A stretch of 64,000 nt of DNA. It comes from JANYCO01 sp035535995. GTDB taxonomy: Bacteria; Bacteroidota; Bacteroidia; Cytophagales; Cytophagaceae. How positions within the stretch are numbered: position 1 is the stretch's first letter; each line of letters begins with the position of its first letter. Both the position numbers and the translations under genes were made by a program. This document shows, piece after piece, positions 31,018-40,604 of the stretch. The DNA is taken from contig DATLOZ010000009.1 in the NCBI GenBank assembly GCA_035535995.1, positions 248,001 through 312,000 of the forward strand. The letters are read 5' to 3'. A model generated the notes under the pieces. That model was not told where the DNA came from. It saw only the letters and a list, made by a program, of their open reading frames with translations, and ran no database searches.

Positions 31018-33333
31018 TTACTTCAGATCAATCGTAACATTGTTGATAGTACCCGTATATGCATAAGGCACCTTGTACTTATCGGTTACCGCAGTGATCA
31101 CATCACGTCCTACTTCGACGCTTTCATAAATGCCAATCACTCCTAACGTACGTTTCACTTTTACTTCGCCTACTTTTTTATCGTTGATATAAAGTACAGC
31201 AGTACCCGGAGCGGTTTGTACATTCTCTGCTCCTTCATAGTTATAGTCTACTCGTAATTTATTTTTACCAGGCTTGATAGTCTCGGAAGAATTTGCAAAT
31301 ACTTTTTCGTCACCATTATTGTAGGCGAACCAAAGTTGATTTTTCTGTACATACAAACTCAACCCAGCGGAACGACCGCCGATAGAGAACAGTACACCGT
31401 CGGCACCTTTTTCAGGTACTACCACATCCGCTGTGATCGTAAGTGAGCGGCCGCCGAGCTTTGGCGCGGCGCCTTCGTACAATTGAGAAGTTCCGGGATA
31501 AAGTACGAGTTTAGTTCTGTTGTCAAACACGGATGGCGCCGCAAGAGGGATCGTTCCGTCTTTCAATGGATAGATATTGTACTTCCAGGCCTGTGCGTCG
31601 AAAAGCTCTTGCAGCTCCTTCAGCTTCTCAGGATATTTTGCCGAAAGATCAACACGCTCATTGAAATCTTCGTTGAGATTATACAACTCCCATACATCTT
31701 TGTCGAAGTCTTGTTTTTTCACATGCAATGTTCCTGCTTTCCATCCGTCTTTATAGATCGAGCGCGAGCCCATGATCTCGTAGTGTTGCAGTGTGTGGCG
31801 TGTAGGCGCTTTATCGTTGCCAATACTGTATACGAGACTTGTTCCTTCGATTGGCTCTTGCGGATAACCGTTGAGGATCGTTGGTACCTTCGCTCTTACC
31901 AATTCTACTGTGGTAGGCAGAAGATCGATAAGATGTGTATATTGATTTCTGATCCCTCCTTTTTCCTGGATCCCTTTTGGCCAGAACATGATCAGAGGAT
32001 TGTGTGTGCCTCCTTCGGAGTTTGCATCTTGCTTCCAATGTTTGAAAGGTGTATTGGCAGCCTGCGCCCAGCCAAGCGGATAGTTTGGTTTAGAATATTC
32101 TGTTCCGATCAGATCAATTTGCTCCAGGTTCTTTTTGAAACGGTCTTCCGGCGTGATGTTTGGATCATAGTTGCGATTGGCTTGTCCTTCGAATGTACCT
32201 TCTTTGCTGGCGCCATTATCACCTACAGAAACAATGATCAATGTATTTTCCAACTGACCAATCTTTCTCAATTGATTGATCACTCTTCCGATCTCGTAAT
32301 CGGTATGTGTGAGAAATCCTGCGTATACTTCCATGAAGCGTGTATACAATCGCTTCTCATCGCCGGAGAGTGAAGCCCATGCTTTCAGCCCGGGACCGCG
32401 CTCAGGAAGCTGTGCATCTTTCGGGATCACCCCAAGTTTTTTCTGATTCTCGATCACGATCTCACGGTATTTGTCCCAACCCATATCAAATTTCCCTTTG
32501 TACTGATCGCTCCAGTATTTATCTACCTGGTGTGGCTCGTGCGCCGCCCCTGGAGCGTAATACAGGAAGAATGGTTTTTCAGGAGCAATTGATTTTTGCT
32601 CGGTGATATAGCTAATGGCTTTGTCGGCCATTTGGGTGTTGAATAATTTTCCTGTTTCAGGAATTATTTTTTTCGTGTCTTCCCACACTACCGGGTAATA
32701 CTGATCGGTAGCGCCTCCCAGGAATCCATAGTAGTGGTCAAAGCCGCGGCCTGTAGGCCAGCGTGAGAAAGGCCCCACTACGGTCGCATCGCTTGGAGGA
32801 GTAAGATGCCATTTACCTACTGCATAAGTATTGTAACCGTTTTCGCGAAGAATTTCTGCAATGGTTGCTTTTTCAAAAGGCATATAACCATCGTATCCTG
32901 GCGTGCCTCCGCCGGTATTGGGAAACAAGCCCATGTGTACCGAGTGAGAGTTTCTTCCTGTAAGCAGCGCCGCTCTTGTAGGAGAGCAGATCGCAGTAGT
33001 GTGGAAATTTGTATAACGCAAACCATTATTGGCAAGACTATCCAGCGTAGGAGTTTTGATCAATCCGCCATAGGTGCTGATCGCGCCGAAGCCAACATCG
33101 TCAAGCAGGATCCAGACTACATTGGGAGCGTTTTGTGGAGCTTTGGCATAATGCTCATTCCAGGATTGTTGTGTTTCCCCTAAGGTCTTTCCTAATTTTC
33201 CGTTGAATGGTTTCACCGGATCGTATTGTGCCGAAGTAGTGGAAGATATTCCCATACTGGCCAGCAGTGCTGCTGCAAGCAGCGGGTGTTTCCATTTTTT
33301 ACCGAGGCTTTTAATACTGTTATTATTTGTCAT
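31018..33333 (-). CDS. Arylsulfatase 3 (Cys-type, large form)
   Basis: 771 aa, signal peptide to about residue 35 (ending TTSA; mature QYDPVKPFNGKLGK). Catalytic Cys116-S-P-T-Arg120 in 'TTAICSPTRAALLTGRNSHS'; metal motifs 'WILLDDVGFGAISTYGG' and 'SVGDNGASKEGTFEG'. C-terminal beta-sandwich about 605-771 ('GADGVLFSIGGRSAGLSLYV', 'GTAVLYINDKKVGEVKV'). 'GFDHYYGFLGGATDQYYPVV' in the substrate region is shared in style with sulfatase 5. Part of the minus-strand SusC operon; arose by tandem duplication with its neighbours. Natural ester substrate unknown. Confidence 0.93.
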   Translation of the reverse strand: MTNNNSIKSLGKKWKHPLLAAALLASMGISSTTSAQYDPVKPFNGKLGKTLGETQQSWNEHYAKAPQNAPNVVWILLDDVGFGAISTYGGLIKTPTLDSLANNGLRYTNFHTTAICSPTRAALLTGRNSHSVHMGLFPNTGGGTPGYDGYMPFEKATIAEILRENGYNTYAVGKWHLTPPSDATVVGPFSRWPTGRGFDHYYGFLGGATDQYYPVVWEDTKKIIPETGKLFNTQMADKAISYITEQKSIAPEKPFFLYYAPGAAHEPHQVDKYWSDQYKGKFDMGWDKYREIVIENQKKLGVIPKDAQLPERGPGLKAWASLSGDEKRLYTRFMEVYAGFLTHTDYEIGRVINQLRKIGQLENTLIIVSVGDNGASKEGTFEGQANRNYDPNITPEDRFKKNLEQIDLIGTEYSKPNYPLGWAQAANTPFKHWKQDANSEGGTHNPLIMFWPKGIQEKGGIRNQYTHLIDLLPTTVELVRAKVPTILNGYPQEPIEGTSLVYSIGNDKAPTRHTLQHYEIMGSRSIYKDGWKAGTLHVKKQDFDKDVWELYNLNEDFNERVDLSAKYPEKLKELQELFDAQAWKYNIYPLKDGTIPLAAPSVFDNRTKLVLYPGTSQLYEGAAPKLGGRSLTITADVVVPEKGADGVLFSIGGRSAGLSLYVQKNQLWFAYNNGDEKVFANSSETIKPGKNKLRVDYNYEGAENVQTAPGTAVLYINDKKVGEVKVKRTLGVIGIYESVEVGRDVITAVTDKYKVPYAYTGTINNVTIDLK

Positions 33334-33460
33334 GTCGTAGCTTTTATAAATTCTTTTTCAATATTTATTCAATAATGTCATGGTTTATCAAACCTATCAG
33401 TTTAGTAGAATTACTATTCACAAAGTCCGATAATGGATTTCGTGCATAGTAAGGTTTCCG

Positions 33461-35824
33461 CTATTGGTATTGGATTGTTACTTTTTTTAGCTTCCCTGTA
33501 AAATCAAAAGGGCTGCTATACTGATCGGATACAGGAGTGCGAAGATCACGCCCAACATCAGTGCCATCTATACGATTGCCTGCAGTGATCGTAGCTTGTC
33601 CTTTAGGAATTGCGCGTTCGGCTATTTTTTCTCCGTTTATATAAAGTATCTCTGAACCCACACTATTAGTGGCTTCTGTAAGGCCTGTAAAATTGTATTC
33701 TAGTTTTACAATTAGCTTTCCTTTGATGATCGGTGTTTTGGAAATAAGGTAGGCAAGTTGATTGTTTGCCTTGTGCGCGTATTGAACTTTTCCGTCTTTT
33801 ATGAATAAGCTAATCCCGGCTTTCTCGCCACCGATGGCAAAGAGTACACCTTCTTCTTTTCCTGTCGTGATCTCTGCTTCGGCAGTGACGCTGAATGAAC
33901 GTCCCTCATACAGCGGACTATTTACTCCTACTAAATGATCCACGCCTGGATATAAAATGATATTGGGCAATTTTCCATACACACTTCTTCCCGCGGGCAT
34001 ATCGTGTGCTGTAAAATCTTTCAGCGGGTATACATTGTATTTCCTAGCTTCCTCGTTAAACAAGGCCTGTAGCTCTTTCAACTTTTCAGGGTATTGAGCT
34101 GCTACATTGATACGCTCGTTGAAATCTTCGTTGAGATTATAAAGCTCCCATACATCTTTACTGAAATCTACTTTTCCTCCGGTAGGGTCTGCGTCTTTGC
34201 CAATGTCAATTGATTCTATGACGGGATGATAAACACCCGCTTTCCAACCGTCTTTATAAATAGCTCTGCTTCCTGCGATCTCGTAGTATTGTACTGTATG
34301 CCGGGATGCAGCTTTGCCCTCGCTCACTGTGTAGGCAAGACTTGTTCCTTCGATCGGCGCTTGCTTATAGCCGTTGATCACTTGCGGTACATTGCCTTTG
34401 ATGAGTTCAAGCGTAGTAGGCAGTACATCAATCACGTGGCCGTATTGATTGCGGATACCTCCTTTTTCTTTTATTAATTTTGGATAAGAAATGATCATTG
34501 GATTACGCGTACCACCTTCTGTATTTGCATCGGCTTTCCAGTAGCGGAAAGGTGTATTGCAAGCGGCTGCCCAGGCGATCGGATAATCCGTGCTTGATTC
34601 ATCCGTGCCGATAATATCTCTTGCATTCAGGATCGCATCGATCTTTGCTTCGCCTTGCAGACGGTTGATCGCCGGGTTTACCGTACCGGATTGTCCGCCT
34701 CCTTTGCTTGCGCCGTTGTCGCCCAATACCAGTACGATAAGTGTGTTGTCGAGCTGATCGATCTGTTCCAGGTAGTTGACAATACGACCGATTTCATAAT
34801 CGGTAAACGTATAGAACGCTGCATACACTTCCATGAAGTGTGCGTATGCTTTTTTCTCTTTGTCGGATAAAGTATTCCATGCTTTCACGCCAGGGTTCGG
34901 CTCAGGCAGTACAGCATTGGCTGGGATGAGGCCGAGTTTTTTTTGTTTTTCAAAAACCACTTGCCTGTACTGATCCCATCCACCATCAAATTTTCCCTGG
35001 TATTTGTCTATCCATTCTTTTGCGACCTGATGCGGCGAGTGCGTGGCGCCTGGCGCGAGATATAAAAAGAATGGTTTATCAGGCGCACTTGATTTTTGAT
35101 TTGCGATATACTTGATGGCTTTATCTGCCAGCAGAGTATTCACATGTTTTGTATTTGGCTCAATATCAAGTTTGGTTTGATCTTCCCAAAGCTCGGGATG
35201 CCATTGGTCGGTGGCGCCGGGATGAAATCCATAGAAGTGATCAAAGCCACGTCCTGTAGGCCACCGGTTGAAAGGACCTGCATAACCGTTTTCCACCACA
35301 GGGGTAAGATGCCATTTACCCAGGGCAAAGGTATTGTATCCGTTTTCTCTCAAGATCTCCGCCACGGTAGCTTTTTCAAAAGGAATATGTGTGTCATAAC
35401 CAGGAAAATCAATGGCTGCAGGAGTAAGCAACCCTACGTGCGCCGAATGATGATTTCTTCCCGTAAGGAGTGCCGAACGTGTGGGGGAACAAATTGCAGT
35501 GGTATGAAAATTAGTAAAACGTAATCCGTTGTTGGCAATCTTCTCTATGTTCGGAGTTTCCACTAACCCACCAAAAGCAGTAGTAGCTCCGAATCCGGCA
35601 TCATCGATCAGAATCCATACTACATTGGGCGCGCCTGGCTGCGCGTTTACGTTGAACTGTGTATGTCCCGGCGTTGACTCCTGTAAGGTTTTTCCAATCT
35701 TCCCATCGAACGGTTGCTGAGGACTGAATTGTGCAAAAGAAGAGGAAGCAGTTAAGGCCAGAGTAATCGAAGCGGTTACTCTGGCTACTTTAAAGTCAAC
35801 TATTTTTTTAAATAAAAATTTCAT
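33461..35824 (-). CDS. Arylsulfatase 4 (Cys-type, large form)
   Basis: 787 aa, the longest paralogue. Signal peptide about 1-31 (ending SSFA; mature QFSPQQPFDGKIGK). Catalytic Cys112-S-P-T-Arg116 in 'TTAICSPTRSALLTGRNHHS'. Metal motifs 'WILIDDAGFGATTAFGG' and 'VLGDNGASKGGGQSG'. It carries a distinctive extra loop of about 15 residues near residue 535 ('IESIDIGKDADPTGGKVDF') before the shared 'SKDVWELYNLNEDFNERI'. C-terminal sandwich as in the others ('EEGVLFAIGGEKAGISLFIK'). 'GFDHFYGFHPGATDQWHPEL' marks the substrate region. It lies directly after the rhodanese-thioredoxin gene (44-nt gap). Confidence 0.93.
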   Translation of the reverse strand: MKFLFKKIVDFKVARVTASITLALTASSSFAQFSPQQPFDGKIGKTLQESTPGHTQFNVNAQPGAPNVVWILIDDAGFGATTAFGGLVETPNIEKIANNGLRFTNFHTTAICSPTRSALLTGRNHHSAHVGLLTPAAIDFPGYDTHIPFEKATVAEILRENGYNTFALGKWHLTPVVENGYAGPFNRWPTGRGFDHFYGFHPGATDQWHPELWEDQTKLDIEPNTKHVNTLLADKAIKYIANQKSSAPDKPFFLYLAPGATHSPHQVAKEWIDKYQGKFDGGWDQYRQVVFEKQKKLGLIPANAVLPEPNPGVKAWNTLSDKEKKAYAHFMEVYAAFYTFTDYEIGRIVNYLEQIDQLDNTLIVLVLGDNGASKGGGQSGTVNPAINRLQGEAKIDAILNARDIIGTDESSTDYPIAWAAACNTPFRYWKADANTEGGTRNPMIISYPKLIKEKGGIRNQYGHVIDVLPTTLELIKGNVPQVINGYKQAPIEGTSLAYTVSEGKAASRHTVQYYEIAGSRAIYKDGWKAGVYHPVIESIDIGKDADPTGGKVDFSKDVWELYNLNEDFNERINVAAQYPEKLKELQALFNEEARKYNVYPLKDFTAHDMPAGRSVYGKLPNIILYPGVDHLVGVNSPLYEGRSFSVTAEAEITTGKEEGVLFAIGGEKAGISLFIKDGKVQYAHKANNQLAYLISKTPIIKGKLIVKLEYNFTGLTEATNSVGSEILYINGEKIAERAIPKGQATITAGNRIDGTDVGRDLRTPVSDQYSSPFDFTGKLKKVTIQYQ

Positions 35825-35868
35825 GAATTGAATTCCGATTTGATGAAACTATAAGGTTGGTACAAAAT

Positions 35869-36597
35869 TTATTTGAGTGCAATCTCTTTGCTGATCACCT
35901 TATCCAACGCGTCTTTCGAAGTGAAACCGCTTTTCTGCCATACGATCTTATTGTCTTTGTATAGAATAAGTGTTGGAATAGATTCGATGTTCAGTTCTTT
36001 GCCAATCTGCTTGTTGTCGAAGAGCTCGATCTTCACCACTTTCAGCTCGCCTGCTTTTTCAGTTGCCACAGAATCCACGATAGGCGCTAGTTTTTTACAA
36101 CCACCACAGAATTTGGATTGTACATCTACCAACACTAATTTTTCGGATTGAACAAGCTGCTTGTATTGATCTACGCTGAGACCATTGCCCACAGTAGTTT
36201 CTACAGGTCTCCCCGCTCCGATCCATTTGCTGAGGCCTCCCGGAAGCACATAGGTTTCGGAAAATTTCTGCTCTTTTAATTTTTTCGCCACCGTCACACT
36301 TCTGCCATTGTTGATCGAGTAGACAAACACCGGGCGTTTTTTATCCAGTTTGTCGGCTACTTTTTGAAACTCAGCATCATTGGCTGCGTCTATGTGAATG
36401 GCGCCTTTGATATGATTGTAATTGTACTCTTCCACAGTTCTTGCATCTAAGATCTGCGGGTTTGGAGAGGCTTGTTTCAGTTTTGCTTCAAAGGTTTCAA
36501 AACTGATCTCAGGCTTCGCTTCAGAAGTTTGCGCCTCGATTGTATTGTTCAACAAGAGGGCTAAAAAAAATGCGGATACTACTTTTAGTTTTTTCAT
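35869..36597 (-). CDS. Periplasmic rhodanese-like/thioredoxin fusion
   Basis: 242 aa. Signal peptide 1-22 (ending IEAQ). Rhodanese fold about 30-135 ('QILDARTVEEYNYNHIKGAI'), but the catalytic loop reads 'FVYSINNGRSVTVAKKL' with Ser94 where the persulfide Cys should be, so it should not do sulfur transfer. Thioredoxin domain about 137-242 with redox motif Cys164-G-G-Cys167 in 'VDVQSKFCGGCKKLAP' and the cis-Pro in 'ESIPTLILYKDNKIV'. It probably oxidises or reduces thiols of exported partners; since the sulfatases need a free active-site Cys for FGE, it may keep that Cys reduced. That link is inference. Confidence 0.88.
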   Translation of the reverse strand: MKKLKVVSAFFLALLLNNTIEAQTSEAKPEISFETFEAKLKQASPNPQILDARTVEEYNYNHIKGAIHIDAANDAEFQKVADKLDKKRPVFVYSINNGRSVTVAKKLKEQKFSETYVLPGGLSKWIGAGRPVETTVGNGLSVDQYKQLVQSEKLVLVDVQSKFCGGCKKLAPIVDSVATEKAGELKVVKIELFDNKQIGKELNIESIPTLILYKDNKIVWQKSGFTSKDALDKVISKEIALK

Positions 36598-36632
36598 AAA
36601 AATTTTCAGTTAACGTTTTAATAAAATTATTT

Positions 36633-38942
36633 CTATTCTTCTTTCTGATCGATGATTACTGTTTTTACACTTCCGTTGAATGGGTATGTACCGGAATATA
36701 TTTTAGTGACCGGCGAGTTAAGATCTTTCCCTACGCTGAATCCATCGGAGTTTGCGGAATTCAGGTATTTTGATTTGGATGCTATGGTTTCCTTCGCTAC
36801 CTGTTCGTTGTTCAGGTAAAGCTCTACTGTATTGGCTTCGGTGAATTCTATGCGGATCGCATTTTTCCCTTTCTGCAAATTTTTGTACGAAACTAATGTG
36901 AGCTCTTTTATACCATCGTTGAGCGTATATTGAAGTTTTCCATTTTGAACATACAGACTGGTACCTCCCCAAAGGCCGCCGTTGGCGAAGATTACTCCTT
37001 CAGGTGTATTGTTGGAAAGCTCTACATTGGCAGTGATCGTTGTTGGGGACTTACCGATATACACGCGGGTTTTGATCGTCGTACCTTCGTAGATTACTGC
37101 TCGTGCGCGGATAGTGGGCGATGGTACTCCGGCGCGGTAATTTTTGAGTGGATAAACATTGTACTCCGTAGCCAGGCTATCGAAAAGTTTTTTTAGCTCT
37201 TCCAGTTTTTTAGGATTGCTGGTGGCAAGATCATTGGTCTCGTTCCAGTCTTCGTTCAGGTTATAAAGCTCCCATTTATCGCGACTGAAATCGGCGATGA
37301 AATTGATATCGGTAGGATTAGTTTCTCCAAACGTGTTTCTCGGATGGTAGACTTCTGCTTTCCATCCGTCTTTATAAATCGAGCGCCCGCCGTGGAGTTC
37401 GTAATACTGAATGGTATGTCTTGTAGGCGCCTTCGGATCAGTGATCGTGTAAGCAAAAGATATTCCCTGGATCGGGCGCTGCGGGTAGCCGTTGATCTGC
37501 TGCGGTACTTTTACTCCTGTGATCTCGATCGTAGTCGGCAATACATCCACCACGTGACTGTACTGTGTGCGGATCGTTCCTTTATCTTTGATCCCATTTG
37601 GATAATGTACGATGAGCGGGTTGTGCGTGGCTCCTTCGCTGTTTACATCGCTCTTCCAATAGCGGAAAGGCGTATTGGTAGCCTGCGACCAGCCGAGTGG
37701 ATAATTGGGGTTAGTATATTCGGTTCCAATTTTATCATACTGGCTCAGTAAAAAGTTGATGTCATCTCCTTGCGCTTTTTCTGCTGTACCGATCGTTCCT
37801 GTGTACGTGCCTTCTTTACTTCCGCCATTGTCGCCGATTACAAGGAAGATCACCGTATTGTCGAGCTGATCAATTTGTTTCAGATAATTGACTACACGGC
37901 CAATTTCATAATCGGTGTAGGATAAAAATCCGGCATAGACTTCCATGAAACGTGCGAATACCTTTTTCTCATCGTTACTTAAAGAATCCCAGGGCTTGAT
38001 GCCCGTTTGTCGTGGCGCGGGTTTTGTACCTTTCTGCAAAAGCCCCAACGCCTGTTGGCGCTTGAATACTTCTTCCCGGTATTTGTCCCAGCCCGCATCG
38101 AATTTACCCTTATACTTATCGCTCCATTCCTTCGCTACATGATGCGGTGCATGCGCAGCGCCGGTGGCGTAATAGAGAAAGAAAGGTTTTTCAGGATCCG
38201 CAGATTTCTGGTTGGCGATGTAGGCGATCGCTTTGTCGGCCATCAGTTGGTTGAAATGTTTTGTGTTTGGTTCTATGTTGATGGGCGTGGTTTCTTCTAC
38301 CAATTGCGGATGCCATTGATCCGTGGCACCTCCGAGAAATCCATAAAAATGCTCAAAGCCTCTGCCGGTAGGATAACGGTTGTAAGGCCCGGCAATCGTA
38401 AGGTCTTTAGGATTGTTTCCATGCCATTTTCCCAACGCAAAAGTATTGTAACCATTCTCTTTAAAAATTTCTGCGACCGTACCCGCTTCAAATGGAATAT
38501 CGCCGTTGTAACCGGGCGTACCAATGCCAAGCTCCGCATGGTGCCCCATACCTACCGTATGCGCGTTACGACCGGTAAGCAGCGCGGCTCTTGTTGGACT
38601 GCATATTCCTGTAGTATGAAAATTGGTATAACGAATTCCATTGTTGGCAAGCGCTTCAAAATTTGGCGTTTCGATCAACCCTCCGAATACCGAGGTAGCT
38701 CCAAAGCCAACATCATCGAGTAATATCCAAACCACATTGGGTGCGCCTTTCGGAGCTTTCACACGCTCAGGCCATACTTGCTGTGTTTCCTCGATCGTCT
38801 TGCCGATCTTCCCTGTAAAAGGCTTTGAAGGATCATACTGCCCTGAGGCTGCTACTACGCTGAAGCATAGAAGCGGCATGGCCAGTAAGTGTTTAGCATT
38901 TATCCCGTTTTTGAAAAAAATCATTTTTAGTTTGTCTATCAT
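36633..38942 (-). CDS. Arylsulfatase 5 (Cys-type, large form)
   Basis: 769 aa from the ATG at 38942; an in-frame ATG at 38975 would add 11 residues, and one at 38924 is also possible. Signal peptide ends near residue 34 (VVAASG; mature QYDPSKPFTGKIGK). Catalytic Cys114-S-P-T-Arg118 in 'TTGICSPTRAALLTGRNAHT'. Metal motifs 'WILLDDVGFGATSVFGG' and 'VIGDNGGSKEGTYTG'. C-terminal sandwich shorter than in the paralogues ('PEGVIFANGGLWGGTSLYVQ'). 'GFEHFYGFLGGATDQWHPQL' marks the substrate region. It is the first sulfatase after SusD (55-nt gap), so closest to the transporter genes in the operon. Confidence 0.92.
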   Translation of the reverse strand: MIDKLKMIFFKNGINAKHLLAMPLLCFSVVAASGQYDPSKPFTGKIGKTIEETQQVWPERVKAPKGAPNVVWILLDDVGFGATSVFGGLIETPNFEALANNGIRYTNFHTTGICSPTRAALLTGRNAHTVGMGHHAELGIGTPGYNGDIPFEAGTVAEIFKENGYNTFALGKWHGNNPKDLTIAGPYNRYPTGRGFEHFYGFLGGATDQWHPQLVEETTPINIEPNTKHFNQLMADKAIAYIANQKSADPEKPFFLYYATGAAHAPHHVAKEWSDKYKGKFDAGWDKYREEVFKRQQALGLLQKGTKPAPRQTGIKPWDSLSNDEKKVFARFMEVYAGFLSYTDYEIGRVVNYLKQIDQLDNTVIFLVIGDNGGSKEGTYTGTIGTAEKAQGDDINFLLSQYDKIGTEYTNPNYPLGWSQATNTPFRYWKSDVNSEGATHNPLIVHYPNGIKDKGTIRTQYSHVVDVLPTTIEITGVKVPQQINGYPQRPIQGISFAYTITDPKAPTRHTIQYYELHGGRSIYKDGWKAEVYHPRNTFGETNPTDINFIADFSRDKWELYNLNEDWNETNDLATSNPKKLEELKKLFDSLATEYNVYPLKNYRAGVPSPTIRARAVIYEGTTIKTRVYIGKSPTTITANVELSNNTPEGVIFANGGLWGGTSLYVQNGKLQYTLNDGIKELTLVSYKNLQKGKNAIRIEFTEANTVELYLNNEQVAKETIASKSKYLNSANSDGFSVGKDLNSPVTKIYSGTYPFNGSVKTVIIDQKEE

Positions 38943-38997
38943 TAGTGTTATAATTTTTGCCACAAGGAAGTACATTCACTATATCTCCCATATCACA

Positions 38998-40575
38998 CTA
39001 CCATCCAGGATTCTGCGTGATCTTTGAATTCACCGATAACTCGGAAAGCGGGATTGGATACAAGCGGTGATAATCCTGCGCATTTGTTTTTCCTACCTTG
39101 TGAAGATTCGCCACAAACGATGGATTGCCTGCTGCATCGCGCTGACGGATGAGATCAAACCATCTTTGGTATTCAAAAACAAGTTCCAGGCGACGGTCTT
39201 TGTAGAGCGAGTCGCGGAACTGCGCCTGGCTCAGGCTTCCTGCAACGAAGGTGGGCAGTCCTGCTCTTGCGCGTACTTTGTTGTAAGAATCATAAGCTGT
39301 AGGATCGCCGACCTCGTTGGCTGCTTCTGCGTGGATGAGCAGCAATTCTGAATAGCGTATGATCGGCACGTTTGCCGCCGATTCACTGGTTACAGAAGTA
39401 GAGTTCGGATCCCACCATTTATTAAAGAATGGCGTGGAGTCATTCGGGAATGCCGGGTTCACAATTTTCAGCGAATACGTAACCCCGTTTTTCGGACCTA
39501 CGTATTTGGTTACAAACGAAACTTTCTTTCTCTTGTCAGCTACCTGATACATTTTATAAATGCTGTAGTAGTTGTCTGCACCTTCTGTATAAAAACGTAC
39601 CATCTCTGCATAACTCCCGGTGATACCGGCCGCAGGAGGCATGGTATAAATGGACCTTGGATTCTGATTGTTTCCTTGTCCCTGTGAATTTGATTTGAAC
39701 TGCGCTGAGAAAATATGTTCGGAATTATTTTTTTGCGCAGGTAAAAACACATTTGCATAATTTGCTTGTAAGGCATACCCAAAAGATCCTGAAGCGCCCG
39801 GAACATCGCCTGAAGTAATTGCCAGAAGGGCAGTGTTCACCGCATCTGTATAATGAGCAGTAAGCCTCAAAGGAAAGGATGCTTTGGTGAGGTATACTTT
39901 GGCCAGCAGGGCAAGCGCAGCACCTTTGGTAGCACGGCCTACATCAGGGCTTCCATAAGAGTTCGGAAGTACTGCAGCAGCGTCTGTAAGGTCTTGCTGG
40001 ATTTGATTGTAAACATCGGTAGAAGAACTTTTAGCTACCGAAAAATCCTGTGCGGTCACAGCATTTCCATCGTAGGTAGTAACCAATGGCACATCACCAT
40101 ACAACCGCACCAGGTTGAAGTAGTAAAGTGCGCGCAGGAATTTTGCTTCTGCCAGCAATCTTGCTTTCAAGGTAGGATCAAAATCAATCGCAGGGATTTT
40201 AGCCAGCGCTACATTTGCTTTTTTGATCGCTGCATAATGTTGCTGCCAGATCTCGTACACACGAAGGTTTGCCGAAGAATGACCAAGTACGGAGAGCGAA
40301 CGTACATCGGGGTTCGTAGCGCCAGGACCCGGATCCACATCGTCGGAAGCCATGTCCATACCGGTACTGAATAGTACGTTGTAGGGAGTTTGATAACTTG
40401 TACCACCCGAGTTCAGCAAAAAATATACGGCGTTCACTGCGTAGATCGCATCGTTCTGGGTTTTATAAAACTGGTCTTCGGTGATCACCGAATGTGGATT
40501 TTCTTTTAAAAATTTTTTGCAGGAAGTAGCGGTCAACAGAATCGCTACCAACCATAAATATTTTATATTTTTCAT
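38998..40575 (-). CDS. susD-like: SusD/RagB-family surface lipoprotein
   Basis: 525 aa from the ATG at 40575 (an ATG two codons upstream is possible). Lipobox 'LLTATSCKKFLKENPHSVIT' places the protein on the outer-membrane surface. TPR-like SusD fold: 'LKARLLAEAKFLRALYYFNL', 'VRLYGDVPLVT', 'ATKGAALALLAKVYLTKASF', and the closing RagB block 'IIRYSELLLIHAEAANEVGD', 'LSQAQFRDSLYKDRRLELVF', 'EYQRWFDLIRQRDAAGNPSF'. SusD caps the SusC channel and captures the ligand. Paired with susC (gap of about 30 nt) and followed by sulfatases, so the ligand is presumably a sulfated molecule. Confidence 0.95.
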   Translation of the reverse strand: MKNIKYLWLVAILLTATSCKKFLKENPHSVITEDQFYKTQNDAIYAVNAVYFLLNSGGTSYQTPYNVLFSTGMDMASDDVDPGPGATNPDVRSLSVLGHSSANLRVYEIWQQHYAAIKKANVALAKIPAIDFDPTLKARLLAEAKFLRALYYFNLVRLYGDVPLVTTYDGNAVTAQDFSVAKSSSTDVYNQIQQDLTDAAAVLPNSYGSPDVGRATKGAALALLAKVYLTKASFPLRLTAHYTDAVNTALLAITSGDVPGASGSFGYALQANYANVFLPAQKNNSEHIFSAQFKSNSQGQGNNQNPRSIYTMPPAAGITGSYAEMVRFYTEGADNYYSIYKMYQVADKRKKVSFVTKYVGPKNGVTYSLKIVNPAFPNDSTPFFNKWWDPNSTSVTSESAANVPIIRYSELLLIHAEAANEVGDPTAYDSYNKVRARAGLPTFVAGSLSQAQFRDSLYKDRRLELVFEYQRWFDLIRQRDAAGNPSFVANLHKVGKTNAQDYHRLYPIPLSELSVNSKITQNPGW

Positions 40576-40604
40576 AATCATTGTTGTTATGGACTTTACA
40601 GATA

